From: Oscillospiraceae bacterium
Lineage (GTDB): Bacteria; Bacillota; Clostridia; Oscillospirales; Oscillospiraceae
Assembly: GCA_015067935.1 (NCBI GenBank)
Contig: SVLL01000001.1
Coordinates: 1 to 64,000, forward strand
Length of the DNA: 64,000 nt
Reading direction: 5' to 3'
Part shown: positions 39,399 to 48,321 of the stretch, piece by piece
Position numbering within the stretch: position 1 is the stretch's first letter
Layout: every line of letters begins with the position of its first letter
Program-made: the position numbers and the translations under genes
The notes under the pieces: model-generated
Told to the model about the DNA's origin: nothing
The model's input: only the letters and a program-made list of their open reading frames with translations
Databases searched by the model: none

Positions 39399-39659
39399 AT
39401 GGAGAAAATCTTTATAAGAGCAACACAAGGTGCAACTTTAGGTGGAATTATCGGTTCAGCGATTGGTGCTATCATAACAACCGGTGCCGCCATCGCATTG
39501 GCTCCGGTGTCTGCACCGGCACTGTGCGCTATAGCTTTGGCCACCGCAGTAACCAGTGGTGCATCCGCCGGTGCTATTGGAACCGTGGTTGGCGGAAGTA
39601 TTGGTGCTGTCACAGGAACCGCAGAAACTGTCCGAGATAACAAATGCAACCAGTATTAA
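39399..39659 (+). CDS. Small glycine-zipper-type membrane protein
   Basis: GATLGGIIGSAIGAIITTGAAIALAPVSAPALCAIALATAVTSGASAGAIGTVVGGSIGAV; GGAGG upstream. Confidence 0.7.
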   Translation: MEKIFIRATQGATLGGIIGSAIGAIITTGAAIALAPVSAPALCAIALATAVTSGASAGAIGTVVGGSIGAVTGTAETVRDNKCNQY

Positions 39660-39704
39660 GCATCCGTATATCTTAATCAAAGTACATAAATGATAGGAGT
39701 TATT

Positions 39705-39890
39705 ATGAACAAGTCTAACCTTTTTTTCACTGCGCTAGACATCCTGTGGGATGTTGCCAGTAATGCAAGCCCCAAGGACACCCATGGTCCTATCGTAAAA
39801 ACCGGACCGACCGCCGGTCAAAACCGCAGTCGCAACAAAAATGGTCAATGGCGTAAAAAGCGCAGCGACACAGGAAAACCGCGGATTTGA
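39705..39890 (+). CDS. Small basic protein (61 aa)
   Basis: MNKSNLFFTALDILWDVASNASPKDTHGPIVKTGPTAGQNRSRNKNGQWRKKRSDTGKPRI; AGGAG upstream. Confidence 0.6.
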   Translation: MNKSNLFFTALDILWDVASNASPKDTHGPIVKTGPTAGQNRSRNKNGQWRKKRSDTGKPRI

Positions 39891-39932
39891 TCAACACAGT
39901 AAAATCCGCAGAACTACGAGGAGGGAATATTT

Positions 39933-40274
39933 ATGGAAAAACTAATTTCTAAACTTGCAGCATTAGGAGTGCCTGGATTAGTTTTATTGTTTGCCGTTAG
40001 CACCAGCGGATATGTTGGTGCAGCAGCTATTGTTACAGCACTCTCGACTTTAGGCCCTGGTGGGATCATAGGTGGAATTGCCACACTTGCGCTTATCGGA
40101 CTGATTGCCCATGGTTTGACTGAGTATGGTGTGGATGCTCTCAGCAGCGCACTTGTAAAGGAACTCCTGAAAAAGGGTGAGAGCAAGCAGTCTATTCTCG
40201 AAAAGATTGAAAAGTATCCTCTTTCCAAATCTTTAAAGAGCAGACTCCGTGAGGAAGTACATAATTACTGTTAA
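39933..40274 (+). CDS. Small membrane protein with charged C-terminal helix
   Basis: VPGLVLLFAVSTSGYVGAAAIVTALSTLGPGGIIGGIATLALIGLIAHGL; GGAGGG upstream. Confidence 0.7.
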   Translation: MEKLISKLAALGVPGLVLLFAVSTSGYVGAAAIVTALSTLGPGGIIGGIATLALIGLIAHGLTEYGVDALSSALVKELLKKGESKQSILEKIEKYPLSKSLKSRLREEVHNYC

Positions 40275-40353
40275 CACCAACTGACCAATCGTACCTCCAT
40301 TTAAATATGAACCCAGGGAAGAATATTATCCATTTTGCTATATTCAAGACTCA

Positions 40354-40387
40354 GGAAGGCCTGCTGAAGCGTTACTTCAAGTAAGAT
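40354..40387 (+). repeat. Third copy of rubrerythrin 3' end (34 bp, identical to 38084-38117)
   Basis: GGAAGGCCTGCTGAAGCGTTACTTCAAGTAAGAT. Confidence 0.95.
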
Positions 40388-40461
40388 CGGAACAGAAAAC
40401 CGAAAGTCTTTCTTCCCCAAGTAAATCATAACCACCGCAGATGCGGTTAGGTGCGAACTAA

Positions 40462-40580
40462 GGCCCCCTTGTGTAAAGGGGGCTGTCACCGCACAGCGGT
40501 GACTGGGGGATTGTCACTACGAGTACAACCCCTCCGCCACGGCTTAGCGCCGTGACACCTCCCCTTACACAGGGGAGGCT
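40462..40580. repeat. Family B palindromic repeat
   Basis: GGCCCCCTTGTGTAAAGGGGGCTGTCACCGC...CACCTCCCCTTACACAGGGGAGGCT. Confidence 0.8.
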
Positions 40581-40990
40581 TTCCGCTGCGGCGGGACTAG
40601 GCATAGCGAAAGCTTTTTGGAACCCCCAGCCGTGCTGGGGGTTTTCTTTGACAATAATGATGCGGAAGCCCCCGGGCTTCCGCATTTTTTAACGCAGCCG
40701 ACATACCAAAAGGAGAAACGCTATAAAGCAATTGTTTGCTGCCGCCCTTCTATTCGTGCTGCTCCTTCCGGCTTTCGGTGGGCAACGATGCTCCGCTGCA
40801 TACATCGGTGTGCTGTTGTACGGCAGCAGGCAGAATGGAAGGCAAAAAAGCGATTTAATAATCCCGAAAATATTTTTAATCATTTTTTAACATTTTTTGG
40901 TGTATAAGTCTTGCGGACATCTGTTTTTTGTGTTATACTTGTCATAATCTTACAAAAAATGCCATATTTTCCACATATAGAGGTATGATT

Positions 40991-41362
40991 ATGAAAAAAT
41001 TCCTATGCATTTGTTTGGTGCTTTCCCTTTGCTGCACCCTAGCTGCCTGCAATCAGAGCAACCGCGTCAAACTGACGATTTCCGACAATTCCATGGAACC
41101 CACTTTTTCCGAGGGTGATACGATCATCTATGAGCCCGTGGATACAGACACGCTGCAGGTAGGCGACATCATCGCCTTTTGGATGGTGGTTGACGGGGAG
41201 CGTGCGGTGCAGGCCCATCGTATCGTGAACATTTACGATCTGGGCGAGAACCTGCTGTTTGAAACCAAAGGCGACAACGCAGAAAAATCCGATGCTATGC
41301 CGGTCCACGAAAGCAATGTGCTGGGCAAGTATGTCCGTACCCTGATTTTTGGTTTCTTTTAA
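40991..41362 (+). CDS. Lipoprotein with signal-peptidase (S24/S26, SipW-like) fold
   Basis: Lipobox LAAC; DNSMEPTFSEGDTIIYEPVDTDTLQVGDIIAFWM...AHRIVNI. Confidence 0.75.
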   Translation: MKKFLCICLVLSLCCTLAACNQSNRVKLTISDNSMEPTFSEGDTIIYEPVDTDTLQVGDIIAFWMVVDGERAVQAHRIVNIYDLGENLLFETKGDNAEKSDAMPVHESNVLGKYVRTLIFGFF

Positions 41363-41368
41363 AGATTT

Positions 41369-41401
41369 CTCCCGGGAACGCACTGTTCCCGGGATTTTTT
41401 A
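41369..41401 (+). terminator. Rho-independent terminator
   Basis: TCCCGGGAACGCACTGTTCCCGGGATTTTTT. Confidence 0.85.
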
Positions 41402-41542
41402 CGGGGGATACAAAATACCGCTCACCCGTCTGTGTCATCCCATAGGAGCTGGCGACCGTGGCGATCCGTTCCCCTGCGGCATTATTGACAGATTTTCGTT
41501 GCTATGCTAAAATAAACGAAGATTTTCAGAAGGAGGATTCCT

Positions 41543-42553
41543 ATGGAAAAGGCTCTGGCTCCCCCGCGCAAACAGTGGCTGGACGCCCTGCGCGGTCTTG
41601 CCATTTTTCTGGTGGTACTGCTGCACAATTTGCCCGTCGGCGAGGAAAAATACTTCTACATCCTGCTCACCGGCCCCATCAAGCTGCCGCTTTTCTTTGC
41701 CATATCCGGCTATGTTTTCAATCCCCGGGAGGGGAAACAGGGGATTTTCTTCCTGAATGTGCTGCGAAAGATCCTGATTCCCAGCCTTGTACTGTTCATC
41801 GGTCTGCACGCACCCTCTGTGCTGACCCGGGGCTTTTCGTACCTGCTCTACCGTCTGCGGGACTTTTTCACAGGTGATGTCTGCTGGTACATTACCGCCT
41901 GTATTCTCGGGGAAATTTTGTTCTTTTATAATTTGAAGTTCTGTAAAAAGGAGTGGCAGATCTGCCTGACAGCCGGCATCTGCTGCGTGCTTGGCTTTGT
42001 GATGGCGGCGTTTGGCTTCGGTGATTTTGCTATGCTCAACCGGGCATTCATCGCTCAGGCGTTCTTACTGATGGGATACCTCTTCCGCCGACATGAGGAA
42101 TTTTTTAAGAAACTCCATTGGTCTGTATTGCTGGTCGGCTTTTTGCTGGTCGCCGTGCTGATCACCGCCGGGTATTTTCTTTTCCCGAACCGGGGCATTG
42201 ATGTGCATATGAACAACTACTATGGCAGCCTTTGGACCGTTCCCTTCAGCTTTTTACTGATTGCCCTATTTAACCTCAGTCTGATGACGCTGGGAGCAAA
42301 GCTCGGGAGAATCTCCAAAATTCTCTCCCTTGTGGGTCAGCACACCCTGATCACCTATATTTGGCACGGTTTCTTTCTGAGTATTGGCATGCGCGTGCTG
42401 CCCCTTGGGGATTCCACGGGGATCCTGCTCATAGGCAAGTGCCTTTTGCTGACGGCATTTTCCATCGGAATGTGTACGCTGGGCGGTGTGATCATCAATT
42501 GGGTGTTCCCCGAGCTGATGGGCCGCAAGCGGAAAAAGAAGGAAAAAGTATAA
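41543..42553 (+). CDS. Acyltransferase 3 family membrane protein
   Basis: QWLDALRGLAIFLVVLLHN; ~10 TM segments; LITYIWHGFFL. Confidence 0.88.
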   Translation: MEKALAPPRKQWLDALRGLAIFLVVLLHNLPVGEEKYFYILLTGPIKLPLFFAISGYVFNPREGKQGIFFLNVLRKILIPSLVLFIGLHAPSVLTRGFSYLLYRLRDFFTGDVCWYITACILGEILFFYNLKFCKKEWQICLTAGICCVLGFVMAAFGFGDFAMLNRAFIAQAFLLMGYLFRRHEEFFKKLHWSVLLVGFLLVAVLITAGYFLFPNRGIDVHMNNYYGSLWTVPFSFLLIALFNLSLMTLGAKLGRISKILSLVGQHTLITYIWHGFFLSIGMRVLPLGDSTGILLIGKCLLLTAFSIGMCTLGGVIINWVFPELMGRKRKKKEKV

Positions 42554-42650
42554 TATTCTCCCGGGAACGAACGCAGTCAATAAGTCCCCCCTTGCCATTT
42601 TCCGGGATTCGTGATATAGTATATGCAGACAATAAAAAGGAGGCGTTTCT

Positions 42651-42947
42651 ATGCTAAAGCGCAGCATTGCGGTCATTCTTTTGGTGGTTATGGTAGGCGG
42701 TCTGCTCATCGCCTGCGAGCCGGAAAAGGAGCCGATCTCTCAGGCTGAGGCCGTAAACATCGTGATGAAGGCAATGGATGTGGAGCAATCCGACAATCCC
42801 AGCATCCATGTGCATCAGGGCGTACAGGCCGGCAAGGATGTTTTTAATGTTTACATCACTGTCGGTAATGTGAGCAAAACCTATGTGGTCGCGGTCAACG
42901 GTGGAGACATTTTGGCCATTTTCGACGGTGCCGGTCACAGCCATTAA
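42651..42947 (+). CDS. Small lipoprotein
   Basis: VILLVVMVGGLLIAC lipobox; PepSY-like tail KTYVVAVNGGDILAIFDG. Confidence 0.6.
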   Translation: MLKRSIAVILLVVMVGGLLIACEPEKEPISQAEAVNIVMKAMDVEQSDNPSIHVHQGVQAGKDVFNVYITVGNVSKTYVVAVNGGDILAIFDGAGHSH

Positions 42948-42956
42948 CCCATTTTC

Positions 42957-42990
42957 CCGGAAGGCTCTGTGTCTTCCGGGAATTTTTTAT
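42957..42990 (+). terminator. Rho-independent terminator
   Basis: CCCGGAAGGCTCTGTGTCTTCCGGGAATTTTTT. Confidence 0.8.
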
Positions 42991-43020
42991 CACTTCACAC
43001 TTTTAAATGGAGTAAAGCTT

Positions 43021-43971
43021 ATGCATATCCGGAAAATTTTTGCTCTGCTGCTTGCCCTTGTGCTGCTCCCCCTGATCGGCTGCACAAAGACGGAAACACC
43101 GGAGGAAACCGTTGCCGTATACTTGCTGACAGATCTCAACACGACCATTGGCGGCAAGGACCACGAGCGCAAGACCTACGAATACGACAGTTCCGGCTTT
43201 CCCTTCGCCCATATCGAATACCTGAAGGGCGAAAAATATGCCATCGCAGAGTATACCTACGATTCGCAGGGTAACCAGACCGCCTTCACCCTGCAGGACG
43301 AAAACGGCGAGATGATCGGTGAACACTGGACAAGGGAATTTGAATACGATTTCCGGGGCCGCATCGTCCGGCAGACCGACACCTACTGTGGTATCGACTC
43401 CTACACCTACACATTTTCCTATGATGAAAAAGGCAATCTGATTTCCCGGCTGCAATATGAACCTACCGGGGAGCTGCATACGGGAACAGAGCTGGAATAC
43501 GGCGAAAACGGAAAATTATCCCGGGAAGTAATCTATTACAACCCGGACAAGAGCAATATAATTGAGCGGCAGTACACCTATGACAAAACAGATCGGCTCG
43601 TCAGCATCAAACAATGCGGGGAGAATCACAGCTTTATCAAGTCTGAATGGGAATACGATTCCGAAGGAAAACTCCTGCTTGAAAACCACTACGAGAGCAA
43701 TGGCTCCCCGTTTACCTCCACGGAATATATCTACGACGCGTCCGGAAAGCTGCAAACAGAAATTGTCTACCTGGGACACGCTGAGCACTACCGCCTGGAA
43801 TACTTCTATGACCACAAGGAATATGTGACACGGGTCAACAAGATCCTGCCCTCCGGTGCTGTTTACAACCAAAGCTACACCTACAAGCTGGCAGACATCC
43901 CAAAATCCCAGCTGGAAAGGCTGGAAAAGCTAATGGAAGAATTTGATCTTCCCTTATACCGTAAAGAATAA
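43021..43971 (+). CDS. Lipoprotein with YD/RHS-like repeats
   Basis: LLPLIGC lipobox; repeated EYDSSG / TYDSQGN / EYDFRGR / SYDEKGN / TYDKTDR / EYDSEGK motifs. Confidence 0.8.
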   Translation: MHIRKIFALLLALVLLPLIGCTKTETPEETVAVYLLTDLNTTIGGKDHERKTYEYDSSGFPFAHIEYLKGEKYAIAEYTYDSQGNQTAFTLQDENGEMIGEHWTREFEYDFRGRIVRQTDTYCGIDSYTYTFSYDEKGNLISRLQYEPTGELHTGTELEYGENGKLSREVIYYNPDKSNIIERQYTYDKTDRLVSIKQCGENHSFIKSEWEYDSEGKLLLENHYESNGSPFTSTEYIYDASGKLQTEIVYLGHAEHYRLEYFYDHKEYVTRVNKILPSGAVYNQSYTYKLADIPKSQLERLEKLMEEFDLPLYRKE

Positions 43972-44100
43972 TGTGCAATTTGCGCCCGGAGAAAAACTTC
44001 GGGTGCATTTCTATATATTTATCCGGTCAATTTTGCATTTTTCCCTTTACGGACGCAAAAAAATAGTGTATAATAAGGAAAACTTCGACCTTCAGAGGGG

Positions 44101-44445
44101 GTGAACGGCGTGTCTTGTATGAAATGCGGCAGAAAATTGGGGTCTTCCCAATCCTTCTGCGATGAATGTCTGGAAAAGATGGCGGAAAGTCCGGTGGAAC
44201 CGGAGGCGGTGTACCGTCTGCCGAACCGACCCCAAGAACCTGCCCCTACAAAGAAGAAGCACCTGAAACGGCGGTATTTCTGGATCATTGAGGGCGAAAA
44301 CGACAATCTTCGCGCCAAGATTCGTCACCTGCGCGTTGCCTTGGTCATTACGATGTTCGCCTTTTTGATCGCTGTCGCACTGATCCTGATGATGGTTTTC
44401 TGGCAGGATCAACTTGATCAGATCATCCGTTTTCTGAAGCTTTGA
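44101..44445 (+). CDS. Zinc-ribbon membrane protein (GTG start)
   Basis: MKCGRKLGSSQSFCDECL; one TM near C-terminus. Confidence 0.65.
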   Translation: MNGVSCMKCGRKLGSSQSFCDECLEKMAESPVEPEAVYRLPNRPQEPAPTKKKHLKRRYFWIIEGENDNLRAKIRHLRVALVITMFAFLIAVALILMMVFWQDQLDQIIRFLKL

Positions 44446-44474
44446 CTGAAATGTTTCACGTGAAACATTTCAGT
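44445..44474. promoter_or_regulatory. parS site 1 within 30-bp perfect palindrome
   Basis: Core TGTTTCACGTGAAACA at 44452-44467. Confidence 0.97.
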
Positions 44475-44481
44475 ACTGATA

Positions 44482-44513
44482 CATTCAATTGTTTCACGTG
44501 AAACAATTGAATG
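44482..44513. promoter_or_regulatory. parS site 2 within 32-bp perfect palindrome
   Basis: CATTCAATTGTTTCACGTGAAACAATTGAATG. Confidence 0.97.
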
Positions 44514-44530
44514 CCGTAAGGAGGTGCCCT

Positions 44531-45286
44531 ATGGGCCAAATTATTGCCGTTGTCAACCAAAAGGGCGGTGTGGGCAAAACCACTACTGCCGTCAATCTCA
44601 CTGCCGCACTGCGGGATGTGGGGCAAAAAGTGCTGCTCTGCGATTTTGACCCGCAGGCCAATGCCACCTCCGGTCTGGGCGTGGACAAGAAAAAGCTGAA
44701 GCACTCTATATATGATGTCATTATCAATGGTGTGGATACCGCATCCGCCATCGTTTCCACCAATTTCGGTGATATTCTCCCGGCTTCTGCCGATCTGGCA
44801 GGCGCAGGTGTGGAGCTTCTTCAGATGGAACGCCCCAATTTCTGCTTGAAGGACGCGCTGGCGCAGGTGAAGGACAGCTACGATTTGGTCTTCATTGATT
44901 GCCCTCCGTCGCTGGAAATGCTGACGCTGAACGCACTGGCAGCCGCCGACGGCATTCTGATTCCGGTGCAGTGCGAGTATTTTGCGCTGGAAGGTCTTTC
45001 GGATCTGATGACCACCATGCGCATGGTAAAAAAACGCATCAATCCCAATCTGGAGATTTTCAGTGTGGTGCTGACCATGTTTGACGGCAGAACAAATTTC
45101 TCCACGCAGGTGGCACAGGAAGTGCGGCGTCATTTCCCCGGAAAGGTCTGCGCTACGGTCATTCCCCGGAATGTACGGCTTGCCGAAGCTCCCAGCCACG
45201 GTCTGCCCGTCAGTGCTTATGACAAGCACAGCCGAGGTGCGCTGGCTTATCGTGCCGTCGCTGAAGAATTGAAGAAGAAACTTTGA
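44531..45286 (+). CDS. parA: ParA/Soj chromosome-partitioning ATPase
   Basis: IIAVVNQKGGVGKTTTAVNLTAAL, VFIDCPPSLEMLTLNAL. Confidence 0.97.
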   Translation: MGQIIAVVNQKGGVGKTTTAVNLTAALRDVGQKVLLCDFDPQANATSGLGVDKKKLKHSIYDVIINGVDTASAIVSTNFGDILPASADLAGAGVELLQMERPNFCLKDALAQVKDSYDLVFIDCPPSLEMLTLNALAAADGILIPVQCEYFALEGLSDLMTTMRMVKKRINPNLEIFSVVLTMFDGRTNFSTQVAQEVRRHFPGKVCATVIPRNVRLAEAPSHGLPVSAYDKHSRGALAYRAVAEELKKKL

Positions 45287-45297
45287 GAGGTGAGGAA

Positions 45298-46158
45298 ATG
45301 GCAGCTAACAAGGGTTTAGGCAAGGGTCTGGGTGCCCTTCTGGGGGATTTTGAAGAAGAATCCCGGGAGAATACCCCATATAAGTTATTGCCCATACATA
45401 AGGTTGAACCGAACCGGAATCAGCCCCGTCAGGATTTTGACGAGGAGGAGCTGCAGGCTCTGGCAGATTCTCTGACAACCCACGGTGTTCTGCAGCCTTT
45501 GACCGTCCGCGAGCTGGACACCGGCTACTATCAGATCATTGCCGGTGAGCGTCGCTGGCGTGCCGCCCGAATTGCAGGTCTTACCGAGGTCCCCGTCGTA
45601 GTGATGGAGGCAGACGATCAGAAGGTAATGGAGCTGGCACTGATTGAGAATCTGCAGCGTCAGGACCTGAATCCGGTGGAAGAAGCATTGGGTTATCAAA
45701 CCCTGATGGCGGACTTTGGTCTGACCCAGGAGGATACCGCCCAGCGGGTGGGTAAATCCCGTCCGGCTGTGGCAAATGCTCTTCGTTTGCTGAATCTCCC
45801 CGAGGAAATTTTGGAAAGCATTCGTCTTGGCAAGCTCAGTGCCGGTCACGCCCGGGCATTGCTGAGTCTGAAGTCGGAAAAACAGCAGCTGCAGATGATG
45901 CAAAAAATCATCGCGCTGGATCTTTCTGTGCGGCAGGTGGAGCTGATGTGCAAGAATCTCGTTCGCACGCCCGCTCCCGAGAAACCCGTCACTTTGGCAG
46001 TGGATTACATCGGCGAATGCGAAAAGCAGCTGAGTAAGCATCTTGGCCGGGGTGTCAAGATCGTCAGCGGCAAGCGCAAGGGACGCTTTGAACTGGAATT
46101 TTACGGGCAGGAGGACCTGCAGATTCTGCTGGACACCCTGCTGAAAATAAAGAAATGA
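45298..46158 (+). CDS. parB: ParB/Spo0J chromosome-partitioning protein
   Basis: GLGKGLGALLGD, NRNQPRQDFDEEELQALADSL, GERRWRAARIAGL. Confidence 0.97.
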   Translation: MAANKGLGKGLGALLGDFEEESRENTPYKLLPIHKVEPNRNQPRQDFDEEELQALADSLTTHGVLQPLTVRELDTGYYQIIAGERRWRAARIAGLTEVPVVVMEADDQKVMELALIENLQRQDLNPVEEALGYQTLMADFGLTQEDTAQRVGKSRPAVANALRLLNLPEEILESIRLGKLSAGHARALLSLKSEKQQLQMMQKIIALDLSVRQVELMCKNLVRTPAPEKPVTLAVDYIGECEKQLSKHLGRGVKIVSGKRKGRFELEFYGQEDLQILLDTLLKIKK

Positions 46159-46168
46159 GGTATTCATT

Positions 46169-46369
46169 ATGGAAAAGAAGCTTTATAAGGATATGAAGAA
46201 CAAAAAGCTGTGCGGCGTTTGTGCCGGTCTTGCAAAGTACCTGTCCGTGGATGTGACCATCGTGCGGCTGGTCACAGCTCTGATCTGCATTTTTGCCGGC
46301 GCAGGCCTGATCGCTTATCTCGTTGGCGCGCTCATCATTCCCGAAGAGCCCGAAAGCATTGAAGGTTAA
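46169..46369 (+). CDS. PspC domain protein
   Basis: KLYKDMKNKKLCGVCAGLAKYLSVDVTIVRLVTALICIFAG. Confidence 0.9.
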   Translation: MEKKLYKDMKNKKLCGVCAGLAKYLSVDVTIVRLVTALICIFAGAGLIAYLVGALIIPEEPESIEG

Positions 46370-46441
46370 AGCTGAAGGAACTGCCGATCAGCGTTTAAGA
46401 CGACAATATAATACAAAGTATCTCACTTAAGGAGAATCAAT

Positions 46442-47773
46442 ATGTTAGACATTAAGAAAATCAAAGAAAACCCCGAGGCGGTGAAGGCCGGCCTGCGTGC
46501 CAAGGAAGTAGATTGCGATGCCGTTGTGGATCGGATCCTTGAGCTGGATGTGCAGGTGCGCGCCCTGAAGACCTCCACCGAGACGAAGACCGCCGAGAAA
46601 AACAAGCTGGCCAAGGAGAACGGCAAGCTGTTCGGTCAGAAGAAGGGCGCAGAGAAGAAGGGCGAGGACACCTCTGCCATCGATGCGCAGATCGCCGCGA
46701 ATATGGCCGCCTCTGTCGCCATCGACGAAGCGATCGCCGGCGACAAGGTCAAGCTCAAGGAGCTGGACGAGCAGTTCTACACTGCAATGCTCAGCCTGCC
46801 CAACCTGCCCGACAGCGATCTTCTCCCGGGAGGAAAGGAAAATAACGAGCCTCTGCGCTACATTGGCGAGAAGCACTCCTTCGATTTTGAGCCAAAGCAC
46901 CATGTGGATCTGTGTACTGATCTGGGGCTCATCGACTACGAGCGCGGCGTCAAGCTGGCAGGTGCCGGCAACTGGATGTATACCGGCATGGGTGCCCGTC
47001 TGGAGTGGGCACTGCTCAACTATTTCATCGACACCCACACCGCTGACGGCTACGATTTCATTCTGCCGCCCCATATGCTGGAGTACCAGTGCGGTCTGAC
47101 CGCCGGTCAGTTCCCCAAGTTTGCCGACGAGGTCTTTAAGATCTCCAATCACCCCACGGAAGGCGGCGTGTTCTATATGCTGCCCACCGCAGAGGCCGCT
47201 CTGGCGTCCGTTTATCGGGACGAAATCCTGACAGAGGCCGATCTGCCCAAGAAATTCTTCGCCTACACTCCCTGCTTCCGTCGCGAGGCCGGCTCCCACC
47301 GGGCTGATGAGCGGGGTATGGTCCGCGGCCATCAGTTTAATAAGGTGGAGATGTTCCAGTTCACCACCGCTGAGGGCTCCGATGAGGCATTTGAAGAGCT
47401 GGTGACCAAGGCTGAGAAGCTGGTTGCCGGTCTGGGTCTGCACTTCCGTACCGTGAAGCTGGCCGCCGGCGATTGCTCCGCATCTATGGCCCGCACCTAT
47501 GATATTGAGATCCTGATCCCCTCTATGAACGGCTACAAGGAGGTTTCCTCCGTTTCCAACGCCCGGGATTATCAGGCCCGTCGGGGCAATATCCGCTATC
47601 GCCGCGCTGATGGCAAGATTGATTTCGTCCACACTCTGAACGGCTCCGGTCTGGCAACCTCCCGAATTTTCCCGGCAATCGTGGAGCAGAACCAGCGTGC
47701 TGACGGTTCTGTGGTCGTGCCCGAGGTGCTGCGCAAGTATCTGGGCGGTCTGGAAGTTATTGAAAAGAAATAA
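46442..47773 (+). CDS. serS: Seryl-tRNA synthetase
   Basis: MLDIKKIKENPEAVKAGL, FRREAGSHRADERGMVRGHQFNKVEMFQF, NGSGLATSRIFPAIVE. Confidence 0.98.
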   Translation: MLDIKKIKENPEAVKAGLRAKEVDCDAVVDRILELDVQVRALKTSTETKTAEKNKLAKENGKLFGQKKGAEKKGEDTSAIDAQIAANMAASVAIDEAIAGDKVKLKELDEQFYTAMLSLPNLPDSDLLPGGKENNEPLRYIGEKHSFDFEPKHHVDLCTDLGLIDYERGVKLAGAGNWMYTGMGARLEWALLNYFIDTHTADGYDFILPPHMLEYQCGLTAGQFPKFADEVFKISNHPTEGGVFYMLPTAEAALASVYRDEILTEADLPKKFFAYTPCFRREAGSHRADERGMVRGHQFNKVEMFQFTTAEGSDEAFEELVTKAEKLVAGLGLHFRTVKLAAGDCSASMARTYDIEILIPSMNGYKEVSSVSNARDYQARRGNIRYRRADGKIDFVHTLNGSGLATSRIFPAIVEQNQRADGSVVVPEVLRKYLGGLEVIEKK

Positions 47774-47798
47774 TTATATATAGAAAGGAAACATAGAA

Positions 47799-48281
47799 AT
47801 GAGCAAGAAAGACAAGAAGTCCCTGTGGAAGGAATTTACCGAGTTTGCCATCAAGGGCAACGCAATGGCACTGGCCGTTGGTACCATCATCGGTACTGCC
47901 TTCGGCACCATCACCAAGAGCCTGACCAATGATTTCATTATGCCCGTCGTCAACATTTTCCTGGGCGGCACTGATTTCAGCGAGCTGAAGGTGGAGCTGC
48001 CCCGGCTGTTCCCCGTCTACGAGGAAGTGACCAACGAGCTGGGCGAGGTTGAGCAGGTTCTGGTTCCCAACTACCTGACCTACGGCAACATCATCTCCGC
48101 TGTGATCAACTTCCTGATTCTGGCATTGGTGGTATTCTTCATCGTCAAGGGCATCAACAAGCTCACCGAGATCGGCAAGAAAAAGGAAGAGGAAGCTCCT
48201 GCTGCACCTCCCGCACCTCCCGCTCCCAGCGCAGAGGAAGTCCTGCTCACCGAGATCCGCGACCTGCTGAAGGATAAGTAA
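47799..48281 (+). CDS. mscL: Large-conductance mechanosensitive channel
   Basis: KEFTEFAIKGNAMALAVGTIIGTAFGTITKSLTNDFIMPVV. Confidence 0.96.
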   Translation: MSKKDKKSLWKEFTEFAIKGNAMALAVGTIIGTAFGTITKSLTNDFIMPVVNIFLGGTDFSELKVELPRLFPVYEEVTNELGEVEQVLVPNYLTYGNIISAVINFLILALVVFFIVKGINKLTEIGKKKEEEAPAAPPAPPAPSAEEVLLTEIRDLLKDK

Positions 48282-48290
48282 TTAAATGAA

Positions 48291-48321
48291 AAGTGCGCTG
48301 CGAATGCAGCGCACTTTTTCT
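48291..48321 (+). terminator. Rho-independent terminator
   Basis: AAGTGCGCTGCGAATGCAGCGCACTTTTTC. Confidence 0.85.
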
